A stretch of DNA of 45,936 nucleotides from a virus. Where the stretch lies: positions 1-45,936 of the IMG/VR virus record IMGVR_UViG_3300042945_001491, one strand, 5' to 3'. The notes under the pieces are model-generated. The model saw only the letters and a program-made list of their open reading frames with translations, was not told the origin of the DNA and did not search any database. Made by a program: the position numbers and the translations under genes. Below are positions 1 through 7,119 of this stretch, piece by piece (the stretch's first letter is position 1; every line of letters begins with the position of its first letter).

Positions 1-1638
1 AATAGATCGCTTGTTCTATACAACAACAGCGTTGCGGCGCTTGCACTGCAAAACTCTACGACTGGTACCGCTGGAGGTGATGGATTCCAAATCCAGCTTG
101 TGTCGGCAGACGGTTATGTTTTTAATTACGAAAATGCCCCGATAATTTTCGGTACAAATAGCACCGAACGCCTCCGCATCACATCGGATGGGAAATTAGG
201 TCTGGGGTCTTCTTCCCCTGATGGGAACTTCACCATCGGTGGTCTTACTAACACTGGTGGTCAGTCGGTTGATGCAATCAATGTCAACAGAACAGATGGC
301 TTGCGCCTGTTTGGCGTGAAGTGGGATGTTTCTTCTAACGAAGTCCGCTTCTCTGGTAATACCAAAAACTATGTATTCCGAAACGGTTCAGGCGAAGCAG
401 AGACTGTTCGCATCACCTCGGGAGGGCTGGTAGGGATTGGCAATACTGGGCCTGGCAGTTATAACGCTGGGTTTAACCAGCTTGTTGTCGGCTCAAGCGG
501 TGATCAAGGTGTAACCATTGTCTCTGGTACCTCAAACTCTGGAACCATTGCATTTGCAGATGGAACCAGTGGAGCAGACGCATACCGTGGTTATGTTCAG
601 TATCAACACGGAAGCACAAACGCGTTGGTGTTTGCCACTGATGGCAGCGAAAGATTCAGGTGCGACTCAAGTGGGCGAGTTTTAGTTGGCACGTCTAGTG
701 TTATTACCAATTCTTATGGCAGCAACGCAGGTAGATTTCAAGTTGCAAAGGACGATTATCTACCAATAGGGTTTTTTACTTTTAGTAATTCAGGTGGCGA
801 AAATGGTTACTGCCCTTATGTAGAACTTCATCGGGCGCGAGGCACGCAAGCAAGCCCATCTGCAGTGGCTAGTAATGATGACTTGGGCCTGATTCATTTT
901 TACGGCCACGATGGTTCAACATTCCTTCGCGCCGCATCTATTAAAGCCGTAGTCGATGGCACCTCCGGCACCAACGACATGCCGGGCAGACTAGTGTTCT
1001 CCACTACGAGCGACTCGGCAAGTTCGCCAACTGAACGCGTAAGAATAAACGCAGCAGGCGCCTTCAAAGCATCACTTGCTGGAACCTATGAAAGCTCTGC
1101 GTCTGCTTACCATGAACTTCGCACAAATGCGAGCGGGGACTGGATTGCTTATTTTACGCAAACAACCGCCAGCAATCCAAACGGTGTTCTTATTAAATAC
1201 ACTGGAGCGGCGCCTAACTCTACAGGAAACACTTTTCTTTACTGCGAAGACAATGCAGCCGTCAGAGCCACGATTAGATCCAATGGAGGCATTGCAAACT
1301 ACAGTGCCAATGATGTCAACCTTTCCGACATAAACGCCAAGAAGGACATTGCCCTTGCCACTGGTACTTGGGATTGCCTAAAGGAATGGGAGATCGTCAA
1401 CTTCCGCTATAAAGAGCAGCCCGACGACGCGGATCTGAACTTGGGCGTCATTGCCCAACAGGTTGCGGAGAGCTGCCCTGAAGTCATCACTATCTTCCAA
1501 GAAGCCACCGATGATCACCCCGAAAAGCTTGGCGTTAAAGAGCAGCAGATGATGTGGATGGCAATCAAGGCTCTTCAAGAAGCACAGCTCCGCATCGAAA
1601 CCTTAGAAGCTGAAGTAGCAGCTCTCAAAGCCTCGTAG
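1..1638 (+). CDS. Tail fibre/spike, C-terminal part with S74-type intramolecular chaperone (5' truncated by window edge)
   Basis: The frame is open from base 1, so the gene starts outside the window; the GTG at 100 is not its start. The visible shaft consists of repeated modules ending in SSGR/SDGK followed by L/V-G-I/L/V-G-T/S, as in trimeric phage fibres. The last ~105 residues form a Peptidase_S74 (endosialidase-type) chaperone: Ser at window codon 442 in a SD-x3-K arrangement with Lys 447, matching the Ser/Lys spacing of the known self-cleavage dyad. It ends in a short coiled coil (LRIETLEAEVAALKAS). In this family the chaperone trimerises the fibre and is then cut off. Bases 992-1118 are identical to the window's last 127 bases, so the same C-terminus is shared with the fibre starting at 43949; joined that way the fibre would be 835 aa. 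Receptor recognition is inferred. Confidence 0.9.
   Translation, partial: NRSLVLYNNSVAALALQNSTTGTAGGDGFQIQLVSADGYVFNYENAPIIFGTNSTERLRITSDGKLGLGSSSPDGNFTIGGLTNTGGQSVDAINVNRTDGLRLFGVKWDVSSNEVRFSGNTKNYVFRNGSGEAETVRITSGGLVGIGNTGPGSYNAGFNQLVVGSSGDQGVTIVSGTSNSGTIAFADGTSGADAYRGYVQYQHGSTNALVFATDGSERFRCDSSGRVLVGTSSVITNSYGSNAGRFQVAKDDYLPIGFFTFSNSGGENGYCPYVELHRARGTQASPSAVASNDDLGLIHFYGHDGSTFLRAASIKAVVDGTSGTNDMPGRLVFSTTSDSASSPTERVRINAAGAFKASLAGTYESSASAYHELRTNASGDWIAYFTQTTASNPNGVLIKYTGAAPNSTGNTFLYCEDNAAVRATIRSNGGIANYSANDVNLSDINAKKDIALATGTWDCLKEWEIVNFRYKEQPDDADLNLGVIAQQVAESCPEVITIFQEATDDHPEKLGVKEQQMMWMAIKALQEAQLRIETLEAEVAALKAS
992..1118 (+). repeat. 127-bp exact repeat, copy 1 (matches window end)
   Basis: Bases 992-1118 equal 45810-45936 exactly, and the base before (991 C versus 45809 T) differs. 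Both copies lie in the same reading frame of fibre genes. A length of exactly 127 at a contig end is typical of a de Bruijn k-mer overlap, so this probably marks circular closure plus an alternative incoming branch. Confidence 0.95.
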
Positions 1639-1717
1639 GCCTACTCCCTAGTGCGGACAGCCGGCACTTCCCAACTGGCTGCAACCCAACTACTCTGTAC
1701 CAGTCTGGTTCTTCATC

Positions 1718-2029
1718 ATGGCCACCACCTTTACGTGGGGTATCAACACCCTTGAACGCGAAACCGACGACGGCTTCGTATTTACCGCTCACTACACGGT
1801 CAATGCCTCAGATGAGGCATATTCCTCTGGTGCGTATGGCAGCGTTGGTTTCCAGCGCCCCGACAACCTAATCCCGTACAACCAACTCGACGAGGCAACC
1901 GTAATCGGCTGGGTCCAAGAAGCCCTTGGCGGTGAGGAAAAGGTTGCTGAAATTGAAGCTGCCCTGCAAGCTCAGATTGACGAACAGCGTCATCCGTCAA
2001 AAGCGGCTGGTGTGCCTTGGAGTAACTAA
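1718..2029 (+). CDS. Small conserved-type protein after the fibre, 103 aa
   Basis: The ATG lies 79 bases after the fibre stop, with no clear Shine-Dalgarno site. The protein starts MATTFTWGINTLERETDDGF, then a segment rich in aromatic and small residues that suggests a short beta domain (residues ~1-45), then a helix with EEKVAEIEAALQAQIDEQ (~70-90). I recall similar small proteins after fibre genes in cyanophage-like genomes (DUF7936-like), but that is memory, not a search. Its place next to the fibre suggests a virion or fibre-assembly role. Function unknown. Confidence 0.75.
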   Translation: MATTFTWGINTLERETDDGFVFTAHYTVNASDEAYSSGAYGSVGFQRPDNLIPYNQLDEATVIGWVQEALGGEEKVAEIEAALQAQIDEQRHPSKAAGVPWSN

Positions 2030-2034
2030 AAGCA

Positions 2035-2127
2035 GTGCTGACCGCAGTTGTTTTGGCCGGTGCCTGGTGCGCCGGCATTTTTCTTGTCTACTGCTTGGTG
2101 GCCATCAACCTTCGCGACGACCACTAG
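2035..2127 (+). CDS. Possible 30-aa single-pass membrane protein
   Basis: The GTG start lies 5 bases after the preceding stop. The product is nearly all one hydrophobic helix (LTAVVLAGAWCAGIFLVYCL) followed by a short polar tail VAINLRDDH. Tiny membrane proteins of this kind are common near phage fibre and lysis genes. There is no strong ribosome site, and a chance ORF of this size cannot be excluded. Confidence 0.4.
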   Translation: MLTAVVLAGAWCAGIFLVYCLVAINLRDDH

Positions 2128-2196
2128 TGTGCTAGGAAGGGTGCGGCCAGCGCAGCGCCAACTGCCTGACCCCGATCGACCCACCGACTTGGACCG

Positions 2197-3090
2197 ATGC
2201 CCGAATTGTATCGCGCAGAATCTGCTGCGCCGTCTTGCGATTACACGTTGTCGCAGGCTTGGGAGCTGTTTAAGGAAGAGCGCAGTGTTTCGCTCTGTCC
2301 TACCAGTCTTACCAGTGATTACAAGCAAGTAAGCAAGTGGCTGGAGCGCTGCCCTGTTCAGACGTTTGTTGATGGCCGCCGCGTCTTGACTTGGTTACTT
2401 CAGCAAAAACCGGAAAAATCTGCGCGGCGTGTGTGCATGTATGTACGCAGTTTGTACCGCTGGGCAGCGGCGGAAGATATTGCACTTTTACCACGCAATC
2501 CAGTGGCTAATTTTCGGATGCCTAAGGCGCCGCAGGGTAATCACGAAATTGTTGTCATCCCACGTGACGAGGTTTCCCTTGTACTTGTCGCACTGGAGGC
2601 CAAGCGTACGTACAAGAACGTGAACTGGGCGTGGTTTGCTGAATTTATGTTGCAGACAGCTTTGCGGACAGGTGAAGTACGCGCACTGAAATGGTCTGAT
2701 ATTGATGGTAATCGCGTGCTAGTGCACAGCAATTACACGCTTACGCACGGCCACAAAAGCAGCACTAAAACAAACAAAAAACGCTGGGTGCCGCTTAACG
2801 CCCGCGCTAAAGAAATACTTGCATGTTTGAAACGCGAAAACGATTACATATTCCCCTGGAACAGACTGGCGTTTCAGAGCTACTTCATTAAGCGTATGCA
2901 GGAATTACATAAAGCGGGACTGATCAAAGCGCGGTATCGCCCTTACGACCTTCGCCATGTTGCGATTAGCCGCTGGCTTGAGGCGGGTATCCCGGTCACA
3001 CAGGCCGCAAATTGGGCAGGTAACACCGCTGACGTTATCTGGAAACACTACGCGGCCACAACTGCCGAGTATGAAATTCCCGTGCTTTGA
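2197..3090 (+). CDS. int: Tyrosine recombinase / phage integrase, 297 aa
   Basis: Site-specific recombinase that would integrate the phage DNA at an att site. Residues ~15-105 fit a SAM-like core-binding domain. The catalytic domain shows ArgI in ALRTGEVRALKWSD (R157), a Lys-bearing beta hairpin near 185-197 (STKTNKKRWVPL), the box-II motif YDLRH (R253, H254) and the nucleophile Tyr285 in WKHY. Two variations: the first His of H-x-x-R is Tyr250, a common substitution, and the usual LGH motif reads AGN (N276). The length is normal for phage integrases without a long arm-binding domain. The preceding 69 bases and the following 212 bases hold no convincing gene and could contain attP. Confidence 0.9.
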   Translation: MPELYRAESAAPSCDYTLSQAWELFKEERSVSLCPTSLTSDYKQVSKWLERCPVQTFVDGRRVLTWLLQQKPEKSARRVCMYVRSLYRWAAAEDIALLPRNPVANFRMPKAPQGNHEIVVIPRDEVSLVLVALEAKRTYKNVNWAWFAEFMLQTALRTGEVRALKWSDIDGNRVLVHSNYTLTHGHKSSTKTNKKRWVPLNARAKEILACLKRENDYIFPWNRLAFQSYFIKRMQELHKAGLIKARYRPYDLRHVAISRWLEAGIPVTQAANWAGNTADVIWKHYAATTAEYEIPVL

Positions 3091-3302
3091 CGACGATAGG
3101 TCGGTAATATCGCCTTAGATTCCTACATTTCCGTTGGCCGTAAAGTCAAAAACCGCACTGGGGCGCGTCGAGCACAAAGCCGGCCGCCCCAAAACCACAA
3201 GACAGGGTTACGGCCAACACAGCCGTCCCCGCCGCCGAGGTAAAAAACCTTACGTCGGCCAAGGGCGATAACATTAGGAAAAGGTCGGTTGTATGCCTCG
3301 CA
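3091..3302. other. Non-coding stretch after integrase; attP candidate region
   Basis: About 210 bases with no convincing gene on either strand. The location between integrase and lysis genes is a usual place for attP or for the promoter of the next gene. I found no clear inverted core or tRNA-like sequence, so no att core is claimed. Confidence 0.3.
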
Positions 3303-3554
3303 ATGGAGCACCACGAAGAGGCGCTAATTACAGCTAAACCGCCCGAAAGTCCGTTCAACCAAATGATCCCGGCTCTACTAACCGCTGCGGTGGTTGGTTT
3401 AGCCGGTCTTTTTATGCAGGTCGCCAAGCTGGATCAATCCGTCAGCACTGTTGCCGCCGACATCCAAGAACTCAAAAACGACTCAAAAGAAAGGCTTAGT
3501 GATCTCGAAACCAGAGTGCGCCAGATTGAGATGCGCGTCGGCTACACCAAATGA
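3303..3554 (+). CDS. Membrane protein with coiled coil, holin-like, 83 aa
   Basis: One transmembrane segment at residues ~20-40 (MIPALLTAAVVGLAGLFMQV) is followed by a charged heptad region (~43-80, ending ERLSDLETRVRQIEMRVG) that should form a coiled coil. One TM plus a coiled coil, upstream of an endolysin, fits a holin or holin-accessory protein (compare XhlA-type proteins, where the order is reversed). It overlaps the next gene by four bases (ATGA), so the two are probably translationally coupled. The holin role is an inference from context. Confidence 0.7.
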   Translation: MEHHEEALITAKPPESPFNQMIPALLTAAVVGLAGLFMQVAKLDQSVSTVAADIQELKNDSKERLSDLETRVRQIEMRVGYTK

Positions 3555-3736
3555 GCGTCATCCAAACCACGGACTACGGCAACGGTTTCAGCCTGGACCA
3601 GCTAGAAAACGAACGCGGCGAACTGTATTACCGCGCCTGTAAAAACAGCATCTGCCGCTACGCCGAAGACCACTACATCGCAATGATGTACCTCGAAGGC
3701 ATGGGCTGGGACCCTAAGCAACAAGCCCCTCAGTAA
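3551..3736 (+). CDS. Hypothetical protein, 61 aa, coupled to the holin-like gene
   Basis: Starts at the ATG overlapping the upstream stop. Soluble, with two Cys (RACKNSICRY) and an aromatic C-terminal half ending in MGWDPKQQAPQ. No known domain seen. Its last 23 bases overlap the end of the convergent HNH gene. Confidence 0.7.
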   Translation: MSVIQTTDYGNGFSLDQLENERGELYYRACKNSICRYAEDHYIAMMYLEGMGWDPKQQAPQ

Positions 3737-4034
3737 TCCAGCGGATGATCGCATCTTCCCGATGCGGCTCCCAAAACGACTGGTCCCTGTACCACTCCAG
3801 CCAATCTTCCGCCGACTTAGAGATATTGCACGCAAAGCAGCAGGCCACCAAATTCTGCTGGTGCGTATGCCCTCCTCTGAACTTGGGATGCACGTGATCC
3901 AAGGTTGCAGATCGTCCCAGATCTACCCCGCAATAGGCGCACGAGTTATTCCAGTGGTTAAGGATTGATTGCCTAAATCTTGCTTTTGCTTCCTTCTTGT
4001 TTAAGTATTCGCCATCCTCAATCCGATGGTCCAT
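3714..4034 (-). CDS. HNH endonuclease, 106 aa
   Basis: Shows the HNH/ββα-metal core with a zinc knuckle: CAYC (C32, C35), the catalytic-region motif LDHVHP (D46, H47), GG at 54-55, NLVACC (N61) and the closing FACN (C69, N70). Free-standing HNH genes in phages are either homing-type endonucleases or helpers of terminase packaging. This one is a lone minus-strand gene between plus-strand lysis genes, far from terL, and its 3' end overlaps the neighbouring gene, so a homing/selfish insertion is the more likely reading. Confidence 0.88.
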   Translation of the reverse strand: MDHRIEDGEYLNKKEAKARFRQSILNHWNNSCAYCGVDLGRSATLDHVHPKFRGGHTHQQNLVACCFACNISKSAEDWLEWYRDQSFWEPHREDAIIRWITEGLVA

Positions 4035-4133
4035 ACCAAGCAGTAGCTACCCGGAATGTAGCGGTAGAAACTATTACGTGCGCAGGAACTCTTCTCTAGT
4101 ACAGCTAAACTTCCTGCAGGGTTCCTATTTCCC

Positions 4134-4274
4134 ATGGACTTCATCCAACATCCAGCTTTCTGGATTTGCGTAGCAGCAGCCTCCGAGCTGATCGCGCTGT
4201 CCCCCCTCAAGGACAACAGCATCATCCAGCTGGTGTTCCATGCCCTTCGCGCCATCAAAGGAAAAAAGCTCTAG
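4134..4274 (+). CDS. Small membrane protein upstream of endolysin, 46 aa (zero-frame product)
   Basis: MDFIQHPAFWICVAAASELI begins a hydrophobic helix (residues ~7-22), then a polar turn (SPLKDNS), a second amphipathic helix (IIQLVFHALRAI) and a Lys-rich end KGKKL. Small cyanophage proteins of this form sit before endolysins, so a lysis-accessory or holin-like role is plausible. The gene ends one codon after a perfect A AAA AAG slippery heptamer (4262-4268). The -1 frame then continues for 79 codons without a good start of its own; see the separate entry for the fused product. Confidence 0.72.
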   Translation: MDFIQHPAFWICVAAASELIALSPLKDNSIIQLVFHALRAIKGKKL

Positions 4275-4507
4275 GCAAAACTTGGGAGCAGGCCATTCGG
4301 GAGTGGTGGTTTGAGCTACTACTCCCAGGCAAGCTCGACAAAGCTGAAGCGGACTGGCACGCAACACAACCGACCGATCCACTTCCTGTGATCGTTCACC
4401 ACGAAATTGATGAACAGCTTCAAACCGGCGATAGCCGCCTACTGGGCGGCGCCATGAGCATCCACGCCCCTTGGTCCGATGGCAACAAACAAGATCCGCC
4501 TCATTGA
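4134..4507 (+). CDS. Probable -1 frameshift fusion product of the small lysis-region protein, 124 aa
   Basis: If ribosomes slip back one base at A AAA AAG (4262-4268), the first 45 residues are joined to a 79-residue tail in the -1 frame (ALGKTWEQAIREWWFELLLP ... NKQDPPH), ending at 4507 and overlapping the endolysin start by 29 bases. The tail has protein-like composition (helical, Trp-rich) and no ATG, GTG or TTG near its beginning except a TTG at 4166 inside the upstream gene. A 9-bp hairpin with one GU pair (GGGAGTGGT 4299-4307 / ACTACTCCC 4318-4326) lies downstream, though farther from the slip site than usual. The alternative is a frame-disrupted single gene or a rare-start gene. Confidence 0.5.
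4262..4326 (+). promoter_or_regulatory. Candidate -1 frameshift signal (A AAA AAG plus hairpin)
   Basis: The heptamer is in the correct phase (zero-frame codons gga-aaa-aag), and a stop codon follows one codon later (4272-4274). A AAA AAG is the most efficient -1 slippery type in bacteria (dnaX, IS elements). The hairpin at 4299-4326 starts 31 bases after the heptamer; a bacterial stimulator normally lies about 5-10 bases away. Confidence 0.5.
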
Positions 4508-5606
4508 CCTTTTCAGGTACTACAAAGGTCTTCCGCACCAGATGGCTGCAATTACGGAGCTGGAGTCCGTAATTTCAAAGGCGAATCCCCACATCCTGGG
4601 CCGCGACCAAGGCTGGTTCAAAACTTGGAGCGTTGCCGGCAAACAAAGCCAGTTCCCCAACAGCTGGGAAGGCATCCTCGAAGCCGCCCGAGTAGCTGGT
4701 GCCAAATTTCCCGAACTGGTAGCTGCCCAATGGGCACTCGAATCAAATTACGGCAAATTAGTATCTGGCAGAAACAATTTTTTCGGCCTTAAAGGTGAAG
4801 GAAGCGATAAAAAAACACAGGAGTTTATTAACGGGCAATGGGTAACAATCACCGATAGCTTCATCGACTTTCCGGATCTACTCTCGTGCGTGATCTACCT
4901 CGTAGATCACTGGTACAAAGACTACAAAAACTACAAAGGTTGTAATAACGCTGCCACCCGTGAAGAGGCCGCTAAGTGGCTTCACAAGGAAGGTTACGCA
5001 ACAGACCCCAACTATCCAGGCAAGTTGATCCAGCTGATGGAACAACATGCGGGAGCTAAACCTGTCGTTCCCCCAAACCAGAAGCTACTAAAAGTTCCTT
5101 ACGAATACCAGCTGGGATCGGACGATGGCCCCAAGGGCTGGCGTCAGTGCTTTAGCTCCAGCTGCGCAATGGTGGCCCGCTACTACGGCAAAGTAAACGG
5201 AGACTACGAGTACAACGCTCTACGCGCTCGTTTCGGCGATACCACCGATCCAAAAGCACAAATCGCCGCACTCAAAGCACTGGGACTGACCGCCACATTC
5301 GAAATGGATGGCACAGTCGAAGACCTAGAGGCCGAAATAGCCAATGGCTATCCAGTTCCTGTCGGTTGGTTACATCGAGGACCTGTATCGAACCCGAGTG
5401 GGACAGGCCACTGGACAGTTGTGGTGGGATATACGCCAACACACTTCATCCACAATGACCCGTTCGGTGAGGCAGACCTAGTAAACGGGGGTTACGTCAG
5501 CAACAAGGGTGGAGCCGGCATCGCCTACTCCAGAAAGAACTGGCTGCCTCGCTGGCTCATCGAAGGCAACGACACAGGCTGGTTCATGAGAATCCGCAAA
5601 GGTTAG
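4479..5606 (+). CDS. Endolysin: glucosaminidase-type domain plus C39-like peptidase domain, 375 aa
   Basis: Peptidoglycan hydrolase for lysis. Residues ~1-55 form an N-terminal segment I cannot name. Residues ~60-195 match GH73/FlgJ-type glucosaminidases: AAQWALESNYGK with the likely catalytic Glu88, then NNFFGLKG, an FPDL/YLVDHWY region and GYATDPNYPGKL. Residues ~200-375 look like a C39-like cysteine peptidase: Cys224 in WRQCFSSSCAMVARYY, His311 in GHWTVVVGY and Asp327 in HNDPFG. It may therefore cut both glycan and peptide. No signal peptide is visible, which fits holin-dependent release. The ATG overlaps the -1 frame tail of the preceding gene. Exact bonds cleaved are unknown. Confidence 0.85.
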   Translation: MATNKIRLIDLFRYYKGLPHQMAAITELESVISKANPHILGRDQGWFKTWSVAGKQSQFPNSWEGILEAARVAGAKFPELVAAQWALESNYGKLVSGRNNFFGLKGEGSDKKTQEFINGQWVTITDSFIDFPDLLSCVIYLVDHWYKDYKNYKGCNNAATREEAAKWLHKEGYATDPNYPGKLIQLMEQHAGAKPVVPPNQKLLKVPYEYQLGSDDGPKGWRQCFSSSCAMVARYYGKVNGDYEYNALRARFGDTTDPKAQIAALKALGLTATFEMDGTVEDLEAEIANGYPVPVGWLHRGPVSNPSGTGHWTVVVGYTPTHFIHNDPFGEADLVNGGYVSNKGGAGIAYSRKNWLPRWLIEGNDTGWFMRIRKG

Positions 5607-5608
5607 CC

Positions 5609-5830
5609 ATGCGCCCCATCGAACACACCCCAGAGTCCAGCTTCCACAAGGCCGCCCAAGACCGCTGGCTCGTTGACTTGTTCAACAAACAGGATTATCG
5701 CGGCCTCCTCGAAGCCGCACTGGTACTGAACACGCTCCATCAGCTGGAACGCACAAAAGCGGCCTGGGCTATCCGCGAGGCAGCGGATAACTTGGCCGCT
5801 CAGTTTGGCTTAGACCGCGACTCCGCCTAG
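5609..5830 (+). CDS. Hypothetical protein, 73 aa
   Basis: Starts 2 bases after the endolysin stop, so it belongs to the lysis operon. Mostly helical and soluble (DLFNKQDYRGLLEAALVLNT and a second helix rich in Ala and charged residues). No domain recognised. Converges with the minus-strand gene ending at 5827, sharing 4 bases. Confidence 0.72.
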   Translation: MRPIEHTPESSFHKAAQDRWLVDLFNKQDYRGLLEAALVLNTLHQLERTKAAWAIREAADNLAAQFGLDRDSA

Positions 5831-5997
5831 TTGGCGGTGTATTTCCGATACAGCCCGGCATAGGTGCTGTGCAACGGATGGTCTTTTTTGTCTCGCCCAT
5901 CCCAGAGATAGAGCTTGTCCAAAAGGTCAGCGCGGTTTTGATCCACGATGACCTCACCCCACGACTGGCGCGCCCAGTCAGCGATCTGCTGGCTCAC
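5827..5997 (-). CDS. Small conserved-type protein, 56 aa
   Basis: GTG start, overlapping the upstream gene. The product starts MSQQIADWARQSWGEV and contains LLDKLYLWDGRDKKDHPLHS, ending YAGLYRKYTAN. The dense aromatic and charged pattern and tight packing support a real gene, last of the minus-strand operon. No domain known to me. Confidence 0.68.
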   Translation of the reverse strand: MSQQIADWARQSWGEVIVDQNRADLLDKLYLWDGRDKKDHPLHSTYAGLYRKYTAN

Positions 5998-6301
5998 TCT
6001 TTTTCTCCACTAGTTTGAGACGCCTACGGGCCGTTTCACGCGGCCCATTTTTGGCACGAGCCAGCTTAGGTTTTTTCGCCGCCGCTGCAGGCACCTCGAC
6101 CTTGCAATTTGGGTAGCGATTCTGCGCAAACTGAATCGCCTGCTGGAGCGACTCAGCCCGCACCAAATCCCGCATTGCACCTTGACCGGGCAACCAGATC
6201 CTCAACTCAAACAACTGAGTTTTTTCCGCACTGGTACGCGAGCGACCTTCACCGAGCCTCAGTTCGGGGTCCTGCTGTTCCTGGAATGGCACTACTTCCA
6301 T
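5978..6301 (-). CDS. Hypothetical basic protein, 107 aa
   Basis: The N-terminal half includes a compact beta-helix-like segment (LFELRIWLPGQGAMRDLVRA, then ESLQQAIQFAQNRYPNCKVEV) resembling small phage regulatory or processing folds. The C-terminal ~35 residues are very basic (AAAKKPKLARAKNGPRETAR), suggesting nucleic-acid binding. Overlaps both neighbours by short start/stop overlaps. Function unknown. Confidence 0.7.
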   Translation of the reverse strand: MEVVPFQEQQDPELRLGEGRSRTSAEKTQLFELRIWLPGQGAMRDLVRAESLQQAIQFAQNRYPNCKVEVPAAAAKKPKLARAKNGPRETARRRLKLVEKKSEPADR

Positions 6302-6507
6302 GATTCGGGATAGGCGGGTTCATCAACGCAATGCACAGCAGCATCGCAGTTACAAGACTGAGCAACAGTTCTCGCCGCAGCGACAGCTCGCTCATATGTG
6401 AGCCACGAGGATGCGTCCTCCTTGGATCGGGTGAAACCAATTCCTTTACCAGAGTCGTAAACCGCCGTAACCCAGCGATCCTCGACCATGACGACATAGC
6501 GCGTCAT
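6292..6507 (-). CDS. Hypothetical protein, 71 aa
   Basis: MTRYVVMVEDRWVTAVYDSG begins a beta hairpin, followed by a helix (SWLTYERAVAAARTVAQSC) and a Cys-containing end. No family recognised. It overlaps the next gene by 10 bases. Upstream 77 bases (6508-6584) carry a CTACTGTGTA element and a small palindrome. Confidence 0.68.
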   Translation of the reverse strand: MTRYVVMVEDRWVTAVYDSGKGIGFTRSKEDASSWLTYERAVAAARTVAQSCNCDAAVHCVDEPAYPESWK

Positions 6508-6520
6508 TGCTCTTAAGTGA

Positions 6521-6544
6521 CTACTGTGTAAGCCTAAAGGCTTT
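6521..6544. promoter_or_regulatory. CTACTGTGTA element with adjoining palindrome
   Basis: CTACTGTGTA (6521-6530) is one of the recurring intergenic words of this genome. It is directly followed by the perfect palindrome AAGCCTAAAGGCTT-type stem (6531-6543). It lies between two minus-strand genes, so an internal promoter/operator or weak attenuator is plausible. Confidence 0.4.
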
Positions 6545-6584
6545 CTACAGCAGCTGCCGGTATGTCACGAAACACAACTGAGTC

Positions 6585-6860
6585 TCATGCGTCAGTTTCT
6601 GACACTTTCCCATCCTGCTTGGAACGCATCCGCCCTTCCACGCGCCGCTTAACAGACTCGCGCCAGGCAGCCTCATCAGCCGCCTGAGCCGCTTTGTAGT
6701 CAGAAGCCGGCAAGGACTTTTCAAGTGCCGCGTAAACCATCTCCCGCAGCAACGCCGTAACTTTCTTGCCTTCCGCCACAGCAAGCTTTTCCGCCAACTT
6801 GTAGCGATGCGGATCCAAAAGCAGCTGGCAGTAATACTTGTTCCCGTGGTTCAGCGGCAT
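6585..6860 (-). CDS. Ribbon-helix-helix-like regulator candidate, 91 aa
   Basis: Residues ~8-48 read as one beta strand (KYYCQLLLDP) then two helices (HRYKLAEKLAVAEG and KVTALLREMVYAALEK), the layout of Arc/CopG RHH DNA-binding proteins, which bind operators as dimers. The C-terminal part is charged and helical. Its own upstream gap (6861-6909) carries two direct copies of CTACTGTGT, 18 bases apart, so autoregulation is a reasonable hypothesis. RHH domains are short and variable; confidence in the fold is moderate. Confidence 0.65.
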   Translation of the reverse strand: MPLNHGNKYYCQLLLDPHRYKLAEKLAVAEGKKVTALLREMVYAALEKSLPASDYKAAQAADEAAWRESVKRRVEGRMRSKQDGKVSETDA

Positions 6861-6880
6861 GTGCGGCGGTGTACTCTGCT

Positions 6881-6907
6881 ACACAGTAGCACAATGCGAC
6901 ACAGTAG
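6881..6907 (-). promoter_or_regulatory. Two direct CTACTGTGT repeats upstream of the RHH-like gene
   Basis: On the minus strand CTACTGTGT occurs at 6881-6889 and 6899-6907 (18-base period, so one and a half to two helical turns apart). The downstream copy is placed so that TACTGT could act as a -10 box for the gene starting at 6860. Confidence 0.5.
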
Positions 6908-6909
6908 TC

Positions 6910-7119
6910 CTACCACCGCACATCGTCATCAACGCGCTTGCGCCACGCATTGGCTTGGGCCACCCGCGCCCCACCCCTTTGCTTGGCACACCCTTTTCGT
7001 ACATCCCGCGCCCACTCCAAAAAAGCGGCAGCCCGCTGCAAATCAGCCGTTTTCGCCGCACGAATTTCCCGATTTAGCCATTCGAGCACCAGCTCTCTTC
7101 CCGTGCGGGCTGGACTCAT
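6910..7119 (-). CDS. Hypothetical protein, 69 aa
   Basis: Starts MSPARTGRELVLEWLNREIR and continues as a helical, strongly basic protein (FLEWARDVRKGCAKQRGG). The ATG overlaps the stop of the upstream gene (ATGA). No domain recognised; basic helices suggest possible DNA or protein binding. Confidence 0.65.
   Translation of the reverse strand: MSPARTGRELVLEWLNREIRAAKTADLQRAAAFLEWARDVRKGCAKQRGGARVAQANAWRKRVDDDVRW

Noticed and set aside
2048-2332. Overlapping frames on both strands before the integrase
   Set aside because: Run into the integrase N-terminus in other frames; only the 30-aa hydrophobic frame at 2035 seems worth listing.
4125-4538. 137-aa minus-strand frame opposite the small lysis-region gene
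   Set aside because: Cys/Arg/Gln-mixed shadow; the plus strand has a membrane protein and a slippery site in phase.
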